From assembly GCA_029449245.1 (NCBI GenBank), contig JANATF010000015.1:248001-312000 (forward strand): a stretch of DNA of 64,000 nt. Reading direction: 5' to 3'. Numbering within the stretch: the first letter of the stretch is position 1; each line of letters starts with the position of its first letter. This document shows, in pieces, positions 10,700 to 21,168 of this stretch. A program made the position numbers and the translations under genes. Under the pieces are notes generated by a model. The model searched no databases. It was not told where the DNA came from and saw nothing but the letters and a program-made list of their open reading frames with translations. The DNA comes from Mortierella alpina. Lineage: Eukaryota; Mortierellomycota; Mortierellomycetes; Mortierellales; Mortierellaceae.

Positions 10700-11653
10700 A
10701 CGTGCGGCACCTGCTTTTGAGGAAGTTGAATGGCGATCAACTTTGTCTATCAACCACGACAGAGGACCGGTGCACACTTTCTTTAGCAGTCAAAGAGATA
10801 CTAGGAACCGCACCAGGCACGTTAAAAAACTTTTGGCGTGCTGCCCACAATGTGATGCACGCTCGTCACTTAAATCTCTACGAGGACATCACATGTCGTG
10901 TGTGCGAGGCGCACCCGGAGGACAATGATTACAGCTGGCACTTTCAAGAGACCCCAGAGGTACAGACCGGTTTCTGGGAAGAAGGTGCTATGTTCATTGA
11001 AGACCTGAGCAAGAAGGAGATTGCCAAGGCCAAGAGGAACACTCAAGAGCGTTACAAGCGAGACCTCGCAGCTCGTAGAGTTCAACGCCGCACCACCAGT
11101 CCCTAAGATATGGCACGGTGCAATAGACGACGCTATCTGGGCAAGTCTATCGTTCATTGACGGCACTACCGAGTTGCGCAACGGTAGGATCTCGTTGGCG
11201 GACAACAACCAATTGGGCTGGTTCATTTCCAGTCTGTACAGAGGGCTGTCACCTGTGATGCTGGGCACAGAGTGGCAAAAGATATCCCGTTTACCTGTGT
11301 CAGTCGCTACGGATGTCGCTCATAAATTCGTCCGCTAGCTGGAGGAGCAGCCTACAGAGTTAATCTGGAAGGGCATATGCACCACCATCACCGTGGAATG
11401 GGAGGAGAGTCGTGGCATTCTTACTGCCAGCAAACGTGAAGCCTATTGTGGCCCCCGCCAGCCATGGAGCACAGGTATGAATCGCCCAGTGGACCGCTGC
11501 AATTGTGGCCGTCCAAATACGGATCATGCGGCAGTCCGGTGTCCTGGACCTGCCAGGGATCCTCATGCTGCAGATGTGCAGCTACACGTCACTTTAGCTA
11601 GCCGCAGCCACCCAACGATTATGGAGAGGATGGGGAAAATTCCCTTTTTATAA
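10700..11653 (+). pseudogene. 3' end of a decayed non-LTR retrotransposon (probable)
   Basis: Protein-like sequence continues across frames: CRVCEAHPEDNDYSWHFQETPE (about 10893-10955), EEGAMFIEDLSKKEIAKAKR, then from about 11050 in another frame QLVEFNAAPPVPKIWHGAID, LGWFISSLYRGLSPVMLGTE and VAHKFVR with a stop at 11336-11338. It continues in the same frame to a second zinc-knuckle-like segment (CNCGRPNTDHAAVRCPGPARD) and a final IMERMGKIPFL with stop at 11651-11653. Cys-rich knuckles near the end of a reverse transcriptase/RNase H protein are usual for fungal LINE elements. The reverse transcriptase part itself is not present, so the family call is inference. At least one frameshift and one in-frame stop mark it as dead. 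Confidence 0.5.
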
Positions 11654-11886
11654 CGATACCTAAGTTGTTCAACGCTTTCTAAAGAAGTGGCAATGGTGGA
11701 AGGCACTGTATGATATTTATGCTCGATAGAGTTTCGGGTCGGGAAAGTCGTGTATACTATTATATGTAGACTATACACATTGATACAGGGTCCTGCTTGC
11801 TCTAGAAAGACTAAATATATTGTGCGGGCCAAAACCAAATCAGAGATCGCGGATTTCGTAGCATCAGTCCATTGCTGGACACAGAT
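11654..11886. other. Short non-coding stretch
   Basis: AT-rich; no gene, RNA or repeat recognised. Confidence 0.4.
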
Positions 11887-14193
11887 TTATTCAAAATCCT
11901 TGATCTTATTATACATGTTCGTCAAAACCACATAGGCGGCGAAGTGGAATGGGTTTTGCATATCAAGGAGCGTCGCCACCGTGAATAGTGACTGTAGCTG
12001 CTCCTCTTGCGACCAGCGCTGTGAGAAAGCGCGCAAGTGCTCTTGAAAGCATTCATCCTGATCCAAAGTTGTTATCCGGCGACTCATGTCCAACAGAACT
12101 ACGTAGGCGGAGCGCTGCGTAAGATCATTGGGATCCAGAGTCGTCAGTGCGACTTGCAGTGAAGTCGACTGCTGCTCCGGGGTCCATGACTGTGCGGGAT
12201 ATGGCCCCATCTCTCCCACAACATTGTTGTCAAACTCCTTGGATATTCCCATAGCTGATAATATGCAAGATGCTTCGTCCACATCCATGTCCATATACGT
12301 ATCTTCCTCATGTCTGTCGACTCGCATTTGATCTTCCTTGTAATGCGCCATAGTCCTCTGGCCACTGGCTGGTCCATCATCGTACTGACTTGAGCTGCGG
12401 TCAAAGTCTTCCAAATCTGCCGCCTCCTCGACTGCGCTCGATGTCCGGTATGCATTTCGTGTCCTCACCCTCTCACTCTGTTCCTCCACATCCTCATCAT
12501 CAACGGTTGTGTGAATCGCATCGGCATAGCCGCCATATGCATCGTCATCTTCATCATCAGCTTCGTCGCCGCCATCGTCCGACACGAGTTCGTAAGCACC
12601 AGAAGCGCTATGCGGCTTGGTGCAGGCTTTTTCATGACCTCCCGAGTTCTCTCCGCGTTGCTCTGCATCTTCGTCGCTGGAACCAACTGTCGACCCTGAA
12701 ATTCGCTGATAGTGCAGGGCTTCTGAGTTCAAGCATCCTATAACGCCCAGACTCGGTATACTGAATAACCATGACCTTGTCTGTGAATCCACTGCCGGCT
12801 CATAAAGTGTTGTGTCCTGAAAGGAAGATATCCGATCTTGAGCCATGTTGCCCGACTTTTGTATATCTGAGGATCTCTGAAGCTTGAGTAACCCAGAGTG
12901 TCTCTGGTTCCATGCTCCTTGAGGCGTCGATCGACGTTTCCGTGCCCTATGTTTATGACCTCGGAGACTACGGTTGCTTTCCAATTGTATGTTCGAGACC
13001 GACAGGGCAGGACTTGACTTGATTGCAGACTCGTCGTTGCAGATCGAGATAACATCAGAGATGTCTGCTGCCGAAGGCGCTCCCGGAAGGCGAAACTCAC
13101 TTTTTGCCCAGTACATGAGCGTCATGGGTGAGGACGATGGATTTTTCTCCTTTCTCTTGCGAATTTGTCGGCGCTGAGAGGGTGTGAGAGGAGGGACGGA
13201 GGCTCTCAGGGACTTTTGCCGACTGGGTCTTGAATCGCACTGGAAGGTATTGACTACTCCTTCAACTTCGGCTGCCGTAAGTCTCCTGTGGAGACCGAGC
13301 TCATGATAGGCCCATGTCGCTATCGTACTATTCGAAAACTCAGGATTGCACTGTGCATATTGGTAAATCCTGGCGCACTGTACCTCAGTCAGCTGAGCGA
13401 GACGATGGACGGTATCCAACTTCGGGGACACTGACATGATGGCATTCGGTGCCTCGCCCAAGATCCTGGCGATTGTAGCTTCAGAGGGTGCATATGCAAC
13501 CCCAAACGTTCTCTTGGCGTATTCTGCAATGGCGCCATGTGAGGCATCGGGATATCGTGTCCTCTGCCTGCGGACAAAGTGCCGTTGAGCCGTACTAGGA
13601 GTTTCCAGCGATAATGGCGTCAATGTTGGCTGCGGCAATGGGGGTGAGGCTGGCAGATCCAGCTCCGATTTTGGGTCCAGGTCTTCCACAGTTCGCTCCA
13701 GATCCTCAGATGCCAGATCCAGAAGCTGTTCATCCGTCCATTCTGATGACGCCAGCAGACTTTGTTCCACGATTCCGACTGCAAAGTCACCCGTGGTATT
13801 ATCTCGTAGTCTGTGAAGCTGCTGAAAGTGGGTCCACCAATTGGCCGCAAACCCTGCCTTGTTCTGCGCAAGTCCGATATCAGCAGCAAAGATCTGGGCT
13901 TTTTCTTGGATTTCACCGTTCGTTGGCGGTCGCCTGCGACTCTGGCGGTGGACTATCCAGTACTCGAGCGCCTTGTTGAGCAGAGGGCTGAGAACGATGG
14001 GGTCTATTTGCGCACCAAGGACTTCGTGTGCGTTGTTGATGATGTGTTTGAGTGTAGATGTTCGCGGTATTCGGGCGAGATCGAACGCGTTCTTTGCCCA
14101 GACCGCGAGGTCTTCTAGCGAGATATCGGGGTTCTCGCGCTTGTGGTCGAGGATGTCCTGGTATCGTTCTGATGTTATGCTTCCTGCTGCCAT
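11887..14193 (-). CDS. Protein with CENP-B/pogo-type helix-turn-helix repeats
   Basis: Intronless, 768 aa from the ATG at 14193; an in-frame ATG at 14274 would add 27 residues of low-complexity sequence, so I prefer the inner one (MAAGSITSERY). Four segments share the pattern of the CENP-B N-terminal/psq-type HTH (hydrophobic-x3-K/R-x-NP-x2-S...WAK..F...PS...I..I): residues about 6-55, 200-246, 266-316 and 336-384. Residues about 63-128 (LLNKALEYWIVHRQ...WWTHFQQLH) resemble the CENPB/Tc5 second HTH. The DDE transposase core that usually follows is absent. Instead the C-terminal half is disordered, with a strongly acidic Asp/Glu tract (about 560-590) and a helical-looking end. Likely a DNA-binding chromatin protein derived from a pogo-like transposase, which is inference. 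Acidic and C-terminal regions also occur in CENP-B. Confidence 0.65.
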   Translation of the reverse strand: MAAGSITSERYQDILDHKRENPDISLEDLAVWAKNAFDLARIPRTSTLKHIINNAHEVLGAQIDPIVLSPLLNKALEYWIVHRQSRRRPPTNGEIQEKAQIFAADIGLAQNKAGFAANWWTHFQQLHRLRDNTTGDFAVGIVEQSLLASSEWTDEQLLDLASEDLERTVEDLDPKSELDLPASPPLPQPTLTPLSLETPSTAQRHFVRRQRTRYPDASHGAIAEYAKRTFGVAYAPSEATIARILGEAPNAIMSVSPKLDTVHRLAQLTEVQCARIYQYAQCNPEFSNSTIATWAYHELGLHRRLTAAEVEGVVNTFQCDSRPSRQKSLRASVPPLTPSQRRQIRKRKEKNPSSSPMTLMYWAKSEFRLPGAPSAADISDVISICNDESAIKSSPALSVSNIQLESNRSLRGHKHRARKRRSTPQGAWNQRHSGLLKLQRSSDIQKSGNMAQDRISSFQDTTLYEPAVDSQTRSWLFSIPSLGVIGCLNSEALHYQRISGSTVGSSDEDAEQRGENSGGHEKACTKPHSASGAYELVSDDGGDEADDEDDDAYGGYADAIHTTVDDEDVEEQSERVRTRNAYRTSSAVEEAADLEDFDRSSSQYDDGPASGQRTMAHYKEDQMRVDRHEEDTYMDMDVDEASCILSAMGISKEFDNNVVGEMGPYPAQSWTPEQQSTSLQVALTTLDPNDLTQRSAYVVLLDMSRRITTLDQDECFQEHLRAFSQRWSQEEQLQSLFTVATLLDMQNPFHFAAYVVLTNMYNKIKDFE

Positions 14194-14274
14194 CGTGGGC
14201 GGACAGCGTTCTAGGGACAATGAGAGCGGAGCTGGTGGGGGTGAGGTGATGCACGGAGATGTATGGACGGGCAA

Positions 14275-15095
14275 TGACAGCCGAGGTCGCGATGGCTTTC
14301 AGTAAGGAGCAGAGCAAGCAGCAGGGACAGTGGAATGACGGATGCGGGGATCCTGCGCAGCCAGAATTGCAGCGTGGACAAGGACGAGCAATGGCAAAGA
14401 CAAGGATCGGCATGGGACATGTGTATTTTTTCTTTATAGTTTGCCCAGGGTTCAAAGCCCTGGCGCTCGAAACAAACTTCGAGGCAGCTGCCCCTTTGTC
14501 ACAGTTTTGACGGGTCCGCTGCGCCATCGCGTAGCAACGAGGGGGCTACTCGATGCCCTGTTTCCACAGGCTCCGCACAGCGCAATCACTCCGTTGAGGG
14601 CTTGGACCGTGCTCTGTCCAAACCCGGCTGATATGGCGGCCTCTTGGAGCATTTGTCGTTCGATGGAGGCAGGAAAGGAGCTCTGTGGGCGACAGACGCA
14701 TATTTTGGCCAATAACCACCTGGGAGTACGAGGTGGCGCCGGGAGCAGAGCGAACTCTGTACTTTGACCGTCTGATATGCTCAGCATTGACGCGCTCTCT
14801 CGGGCGCGCACTATGCTCTGTGTATTCATCGATTGCTTCCGCCATGTGGGGGCACAAACCATCAGGGCATCAGATTAAAACAACAAATGCCTCATTCAAT
14901 TGTCGTTCATATTCACACACTCAACGCAGACTGCATCCTCCTCTGGACGTCAGTACGAAGCATGGTACAAAGGTGCTGGTCTCTCAGGCAGACACTGTAG
15001 CTGCGGAAGTCGATCGACCTCCGGCATTCATAAAACGCGTTATAAGGACAAGTTCTATTCACAAAAGATTTCGCGACAGGCTTTACATGCATGCT
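14275..15095. other. Intergenic region
   Basis: Holds the promoter side of the HTH gene and the 3' side of the F-box gene. Frames seen here on both strands look like chance; no family recognised. Confidence 0.4.
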
Positions 15096-16580
15096 CTACC
15101 TCTTGCGAAACTCGCGCTCATTCTTCTTGCGCAGCGCACTTTGAAAATCACTGTTGATCTTCCAGTCGTCAATATTCAACTTGCCATCGACAACTTCCAG
15201 GTTCGGCCAGTGGTCCAGGATCCACGTATAATCCTTAGGCTCCAAAAGTTGTCCCGTTTTGTCGATGTAGAGACATTTCAAGCGATCCAAAGTCGAAAGC
15301 CGTTCCAGTCCCTTCTCCAGTCGAAGTTGAAGTCCACTCTGTGGAAGGCGATCCAACCACTCTTGATACCACATCTCGATTGTATCTCCAAGGACAAGTG
15401 TTTCCAGGTCTCTTAATTCAGAGATTCGCTCAAAGACGCGCATGTGGAGCTCATTCCTACGAGTCAACTCATCCGCTGCTGACTCGCCCTCGTCTGCGAA
15501 TATAAAATACAGGCCCAGCGTTTTGAGGGACTTGCACACCCAGGGCTTTCCTTCAACCATCACTCTGGCCTGAACCTTGCTCGCCTTCAATAACGCTAGA
15601 CTTGAGCAACTCTCCATCACCTCGCGTACCATAAGGTCCGTGACATGAGGGCAGTGCATCACATTCAGCTCTGTAAGGGATGAGAAGTTTTTGCGCAACA
15701 GTTCAAACGCTCCTACGTCAAGATAGGAGTTTGCCACATGCAGCACTTCCAGATTCCGCTTGAAGGAGCTGAGAAGCGTCATGATATCCTCGTTGAGTAT
15801 CCGGACATAGGTGCCCTGAAGCTCCAACTCCATGAGATAGGGCCACTTGCCGAGCTGGGCGAATTTGATGAACCTCCGGGCGAGGGTGTTTCCTGAGACG
15901 CGCCACCGAAGGGACTCTAGCGCTGGACTGCGACTAATCAAGTCTAGATCCGCATGATGCTTGAGCCCACTGGAGTTTGTCAGCGTGAGGGACTTGAGAA
16001 ACGGAAAGGTCACTCCACGTCCGGGTCGAGGCAAGGTCATGAAAGTGGTTTTGTCAACGACTAGCGACTCCAGTCTGGTGCACACCGTCCAGAAACTGGG
16101 TAGGTCCCTGGACCAGCGCGTATAGTTTAGTTCCAAGTGTTTAAGATGCTGCAGCTGTAGGATGGCCGAATAATGCACTTTCACACCGACGATGTGCAGG
16201 CGGGACACATTTGGGTGGAGTGATAACAGCGTCTTACTGGCAGAATACACACCATCGAAGCAATGGCCCCGGCCATGGAAGGATACGGACCTCAGGTTGG
16301 GATAGGGGAACCCCGAACCTTGTAGATCGTGATCCTCAATGTTGAAGAAGGCAGCGGACTTGATCAGATGCCGGTAAGGGGCTATAAATCTTGGTTGCGG
16401 ACCATCGACATGTCGAAAGTCCAATTGCAAGTTCTCCCAGATGCAGGCAATGAAGAAGTTGCACCAGGACCGGCACACCTGAAGACACTTGACGAGGTCC
16501 CGTTTTGTGAGGTATTGCTCGATGAGAAGCCGGATCTCTGGCAGCTCAAGCGGGTTGATGACGATGCTGTGATTCGCCAT
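15096..16580 (-). CDS. F-box/leucine-rich-repeat protein
   Basis: Single exon, 494 aa from the ATG at 16580 (an upstream in-frame ATG at 16598 would add six residues). The N-terminus (about 5-50: LELPEIRLLIEQYLTKRDLVKCLQVCRSWCNFF) has the F-box pattern: Leu-Pro start, spaced Leu/Val and the CxxVCxxW core. The rest is a run of irregular leucine-rich repeats (for example LKHLELNYTRWSRDLPSFW, LRSVSFHG, LESLVVDKTTF, LTELNVMHCPHVTDL). Such proteins are substrate receptors of SCF ubiquitin ligases, binding Skp1 through the F-box. The substrate cannot be told from sequence. A Skp1-like gene lies 40 kb away in this window. Confidence 0.8.
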   Translation of the reverse strand: MANHSIVINPLELPEIRLLIEQYLTKRDLVKCLQVCRSWCNFFIACIWENLQLDFRHVDGPQPRFIAPYRHLIKSAAFFNIEDHDLQGSGFPYPNLRSVSFHGRGHCFDGVYSASKTLLSLHPNVSRLHIVGVKVHYSAILQLQHLKHLELNYTRWSRDLPSFWTVCTRLESLVVDKTTFMTLPRPGRGVTFPFLKSLTLTNSSGLKHHADLDLISRSPALESLRWRVSGNTLARRFIKFAQLGKWPYLMELELQGTYVRILNEDIMTLLSSFKRNLEVLHVANSYLDVGAFELLRKNFSSLTELNVMHCPHVTDLMVREVMESCSSLALLKASKVQARVMVEGKPWVCKSLKTLGLYFIFADEGESAADELTRRNELHMRVFERISELRDLETLVLGDTIEMWYQEWLDRLPQSGLQLRLEKGLERLSTLDRLKCLYIDKTGQLLEPKDYTWILDHWPNLEVVDGKLNIDDWKINSDFQSALRKKNEREFRKR

Positions 16581-16635
16581 GGATGGATGGATGAACAAAC
16601 AAAGTGGACAGTATTTCTAGAATAGGGCGAGGCCC

Positions 16636-16642
16636 TTATAAG
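16636..16642 (-). promoter_or_regulatory. TATA-like box of the F-box gene
   Basis: TTATAAG on the minus strand, about 56-62 nt upstream of the ATG at 16580. Confidence 0.35.
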
Positions 16643-18625
16643 CTGCTGGCGAGCCGCAGCAACGGCTGGGCCGCAGGCATTGGCAGCAGAGCTTGCAGCG
16701 CCTCTCGCGTGGTGGAACTGCTCGTAGGCTCTCGCCGGTCTTGCCAGGCCTAGGTATTGCTGCTATTCATTACTGCTCGTGCTGCCGATGCACGAGACAG
16801 GTCGACGCGTGGAAGGCCAGGCGGATGTTCCAAGAGCACCAGATCGTCTTCGAGCCTCGGTTTCGTAGACGGCCTCAACGTGGGGGCTCTGTATTTGTCA
16901 ACACCTTCGACCGAGGCGGTGGCCGCCGCGGGATTGCAGCTGCTTGACATCCAGGGCTGGAGAGTGCCAGTGAAGACCGTCATTCGTGTAGTATAATCCC
17001 ATGGACCAGAGAGGCTACCTCACTCCTTTGAACATCTGACCATCTTCCACTGCGACTCAGAGGGTTCACTGGTGCCGACTCGCTATATTTGCCGCACCTC
17101 TTGCTGACCTTGCGTCTTTGAGAGTACGTTCATGCAACATCCAGCACGATCTTGCTTTGGTCAGTGGCGATCAGTCTGACGAGTGAGTAATAGAAAGGTT
17201 TTTGCTACACCCACGGGGTCTCAATATCCTGAGACAAGATGTTGGTGAATCCCTGAGGGGATCTATCGAAGGACGGTTAAGCACAAACTAGTATGATGCT
17301 TATGTTTAAACGTATCTCACCTCATATCCATCAGGGCATTACGAATATTGTTCATGCAGGGATCGTCTATCTCTCAAACATCACGGATTGTCGTGGTCAA
17401 AAAGGTACAACCGATGCAAAGTAGGCGATGCTTGAAGCAACCGCATCCAACCGTTCATGGCAGACGACACGCAAGTGTCGTTTTACTCAAGTATTTCTTC
17501 CACTGAAACATTCGTGCTTACTTTGCGGTGCTCTGCACCACAGTTGCATCAAGAACATCCCGCCCGCGGTTGATCTTTTCGCGACTCTAGCAAGGAAAGC
17601 TGTTACCACCAAGGTCTGTGCTTGTGCTTGCCAATGCATATTTCCAGAGCAACGAGTGCGTGCTACAAAAAAAATTAAAAGACCCGGTGTTCTGTTTACG
17701 GCACTCGCCCACAGGCAAACCGATCTGCCTGTGCTTATATGCTGTTGTTCCCGCGCGTCCTCTCGAGCTGTTTTAACAGTGGTACAGAAGCACAGACGGG
17801 GGCTGAAAGTGTCTGACTCAAAGTAGCCCTGAGAGACTTTATGAGGGAGAGACGCAGTTTTTCCGGCTCTCTACGGCCCCACAAAGGTTTAAATTCAGCA
17901 TGTGCAGCAAAGGTTACTACCCATGAAGTACTCCTCCTCTGTTGCAATCTGTTGATTGCAGCTGTGGCATGCGTGATGAGGGACAGCAGCAGTGCCGTGG
18001 GCAAGGCCTGGATTGGACGGTCAGCTCTTTACCACATACAGCGCGGCTAGTGTTCCATTTCGGCAGCAGGAGTCAATGGGTGCTCTCAATTTTTTTCCCC
18101 TTTTTCTTAGGAAAGAGCACTCTCTCGCTCTCTCCCTGCTAATCGCAAGCGTTTGTTTGTTCCTGACTAAATTGCGAGATCCGCGACAGACCCAGAAGGG
18201 CCTGAACCAACGTCTGCAGACAGAGAGAAAAAGAGAGAGAGCCTGATGCAGCAAGCGCGCTGATTGGTGCTCACTTTTTCACTGACAGAATACTGGATGC
18301 GAGCCGACCAAAAAGAATACGACATACGAATACTACAAACAAACAGCTCATCCAGCTTAAAAACACTTCAGGCCAGAATGGAGAATCGAGGCAAATGCAT
18401 TGCAGCATTGCAGCAATGTCATTCTCAAAAGAATGAGGTGAAAAAAAAGTTTAATTAGGATATTATCATACGGGCGGGAATGGGACGGGGTGGTTTTGCG
18501 CCCTATAACGATCGGTGCACACTGTTTCAAACGTGCTGGCCGTTGTGGATTCTACAATTCAGGAACAAATTAGGGCCCCTAAAACAAATACACGTTCGGC
18601 CACCAAAACGAGATGGCTCGCTCTT
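16643..18625. other. 2-kb intergenic region
   Basis: No gene can be supported. A plus-strand frame at about 16840-16996 (SSSSLGFVDGLNVGALYLSTPSTEAVAAAG and onward) has protein-like composition and may be a gene remnant, but it has no clear start, splice sites or family. A/T runs lie near 17668 and 18440. Confidence 0.35.
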
Positions 18626-19180
18626 TTAAAGGGCAAGGGCAGCAGCAACGACGGCAGCGGCAGCAACAGCCAAGGGACCAGCGGACAGGTAGGATCCGGC
18701 GCTGACGGGGGCGGCCTTGGGAGTGCCGGTAGCGGTGGGTGCAGTGCTGGCAGCAGACGTGATGGGACCAGCTGTGGTGGCGACAGCGGGAGAAGATGGG
18801 GCAGACGTAGCGCTTGGGGGAGCGCCCGAGGGACGTTTACCATCAGCAGTTTCGATGATGAACTGAGCAGAGTACGAGTCGTCTCCGACACGAATCGAGT
18901 ACCAGTCAGCGTCAACGACGGGAACAGCGGCCAATTTGAACGAGGTGGCATCAGCAACACCGGGCGAGAGCACCTGGACCTGGGTCTGGTGAGTGGGATC
19001 GCCCTTGAAGAGGGTGATGGCCAGGGGAATGCCCTTGGCAGTAGCGTTGAGCCTCCAGGAGACGGTAGCGCTCTTACCAACGGTCCAGATGGTGGAGCCG
19101 ATGGGGGCGGTGGGGTAAGCCTGCTGGGCCATGACGGCACCGATAACGGTAGCGGCGAGGGCGACGACGGAGAAACGCAT
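18626..19180 (-). CDS. GPI-anchored Ser/Thr-rich cell-wall protein, KRE9/KNH1 N-domain type
   Basis: 184 aa, single exon. The start at 19180 is chosen because it opens a signal peptide (MRFSVVALAATVIGAVMA) directly before the mature part; the frame is open further upstream but that part is untranslated-leader-like. A beta-sandwich domain follows (about 22-115) with typical motifs of the KRE9/KNH1 N-terminal family: IGSTIWTVGKSATVSW, AITLFKGD, ADWYSIRVGD, YSAQFII. Then comes a Ser/Ala/Thr/Pro-rich stalk and a hydrophobic C-terminal tail suited to GPI attachment. Expected at the plasma membrane or cell wall, perhaps in beta-glucan assembly. The 5' leader carries repeated CACACC (plus-strand GGTGTG, about 19203-19240), and a TATATA lies about 157 nt upstream. 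Long plus-strand frames here are shadows. Confidence 0.8.
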   Translation of the reverse strand: MRFSVVALAATVIGAVMAQQAYPTAPIGSTIWTVGKSATVSWRLNATAKGIPLAITLFKGDPTHQTQVQVLSPGVADATSFKLAAVPVVDADWYSIRVGDDSYSAQFIIETADGKRPSGAPPSATSAPSSPAVATTAGPITSAASTAPTATGTPKAAPVSAGSYLSAGPLAVAAAAVVAAALAL

Positions 19181-19336
19181 TGTGGATTGGGAGGTGTGGG
19201 TGCGGAAAAGGGTGGTGTGGGTGGTGTGGGTGGTGTGTAGGGAGGGGATCCGAGTAAGGGCTGGTAAGGGGAAAAGTTGCTTTTGAAGAGAAAAAAGAGA
19301 AAAAGAGAAAACAAAAAAAAGGACACTCTGGCGCGG

Positions 19337-19344
19337 TATATATC
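19337..19344 (-). promoter_or_regulatory. TATA-like box of the KRE9-like gene
   Basis: GATATATAC on the minus strand, about 157 nt upstream of the ATG at 19180, ahead of a CACACC-rich leader. Confidence 0.35.
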
Positions 19345-20655
19345 TCAGCGCGGTCAGCACGGCAGCCCTGCCCGGGGACTGACAAATATATGACAGACAC
19401 ACACGAGAACATTACCGCAATCCACGAAATCAAAAGTCAGCCCAGGCACACCATGCAAGTGAGCTCTGCAGTAGGCCATGCCAGCCAGGTACATTTACAC
19501 TTCACATCGGCTGCCTGTCTGCTGCTACACCATTTCTGCTCCATCAAGATCGAAAATGTGACTCCTGCGCTTATCTTATTTCATTAAAGTATTCCGGCCT
19601 CTACAGCTGCAGCACAAAAGTGGAGAAAAGTTAGCAGCGACGGCAAGCGTGTGGTAATTGCTGTGTGAGAGAGTCGCAATCGACAAGAGCTCACCCGTTT
19701 TGCTTTGAACATGGTTTTTACATTAGACAACCAGAGCGTCAGAGCCATCCATCTCACTTATCGATGTATGTGAAATAATGAGTTCCTCTCTGGCTTTCAT
19801 TTGTTCGCGAGTGCCGTTACCCCTTCATGGCCATTCGTCCCTTTGAATGTTAACCACTCACCTCCTTTTCAGAGGTGAAAGGCTCCTTCCGGAGGAGGCG
19901 CTCCGTTGGCCTGGACGATGCAGACGGTTTTTTCAATAAGAAAATAACAACGCTGACCCAATTGCCTATGCAAGGGCAAAGCCGGCTGTTGTGGAACATT
20001 GTTTTGTTCTGTCCTTTTGAATATGGCAATATCAGGTCGGAGGACCATTTTCACCCTGTGCAACATGCCTGAAAATTAATTTGTGCATCAGCGGAGGTCA
20101 ATTACAGTAGGGCATAATGGGTTGGGTAAGGGAGTGATCATTCCTCTCGACTTCTGAGCCAACGATAAAAATACACCGCGAGAGGCCGAGGGCGAGGGAG
20201 ACATCTCCATCATCATGGGAGACATTTGGGTGCACACCAAAGTAAGTGAGCAACGACATCCTAATGTGGTCAAGTCTGGTAGTCGAGCCTCGGTAAAAAA
20301 AAGCTGTATAGGTCACTCTTATTTCGTGGCGATCTGAATAGCAGACCAAGATTCGTCCTTCTTTTGGTGTAGGCGTAGACGTATGGTAGTGGAATTAAAG
20401 GCGTGAGTAATCTTCCCCGGTCTACAGGATTCTGCATTACTCTTTGTCGTCATGTACAGTAGCTTTTATTTTTGGGTGCAACTATTTACGTCTCTGCGAA
20501 CAAGGTTGCCTCGCAAAGGCGGGCCATTGCAATCTTGAAAGCGTCCGAGCAATGGTACTATTGTCACTGCGCTTTCGGTCGCCTGGGGCCATGATCCTGT
20601 TTGCCCAGTCGCTGCGGGTCGCTAAAAGTGTCAAGTAGGTGATCTTTTAAACTTC
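19345..20655. other. Intergenic region
   Basis: No gene supported on either strand. A small CCTC..GAGG hairpin lies near 19861-19876. Confidence 0.35.
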
Positions 20656-20912
20656 TCAAGCGCCCTGCTGTAAATATATTGCGAAGGCGAAAAATTTGGG
20701 GTCGACACGGTTCCTCTCGGTGATATCCTTCAGTCGATCCTGGTAACACGAAGGGCAGTAGCGCTCAGTATAGTCATGCAGGCGGGGCGTAACGTCTGCA
20801 GGCTATGTGATATGACGACTGAGGACATCGTGGGATCCAATGTGAACCTTGGCCGCCTCTCCTTGAAGTCAAGGGCAACTGAACCAGGCGGCATAATATC
20901 TTGTATTCAGCT
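20656..20912 (-). pseudogene. Gene remnant with CxxC segment
   Basis: Too short for a normal gene search, but both halves look like protein. The downstream half (about 20760-20656) reads YTERYCPSCYQDRLKDITER and continues to FFAFAIYLQQGA and a stop. The upstream half, in another frame (about 20912-20770), reads DIMPPGSVALDFKERRPRFT and then SSVVISHSLQTLRPACMTIL. Joining them needs a frame change near 20770 with no good intron. Upstream it runs into the 10-bp minisatellite. Family not recognised. Confidence 0.35.
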
Positions 20913-21070
20913 CCAAGTCGAACGAAAATGGACCGCGCTTCGCCACTGAGCCGATAATGACTGACAGGCAGCCTCGGTCTCGTCCAGTTTACAGCCGTGG
21001 AGCGTCGTTTGGGCCTCTCAGTGGACCATGCTCTATGGCAGCGCAGCATTGGCCATGGCCTGTCCTGTCC

Positions 21071-21168
21071 ATGTGTGTCCAAGTGTGTCCATGTGTGTCC
21101 ATGTGTGTCCATGTGTGTCCATGTGTGTCCATGTGTGTCCATGTGTGTCCATGTGTGTCCATGTGTGC
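21071..21168. repeat. 10-bp minisatellite (ATGTGTGTCC), about 10 copies
   Basis: Ten head-to-tail units of ATGTGTGTCC. The second unit reads AAGTGTGTCC and the last is ATGTGTGCGC. On the minus strand the array reads as a His/Thr/Asp-rich peptide, which I treat as chance. Confidence 0.95.

Noticed and set aside
14452-14862. Frames on both strands at 14.3-14.9 kb
   Set aside because: No family, no conserved motif, overlapping both ways; treated as chance.
18515-19326. 241-codon plus-strand Gly/Ser-rich frame and a 255-codon minus-strand Pro-rich frame
   Set aside because: Both overlap the KRE9-like gene, which has a signal peptide, domain and GPI tail; these are composition shadows.
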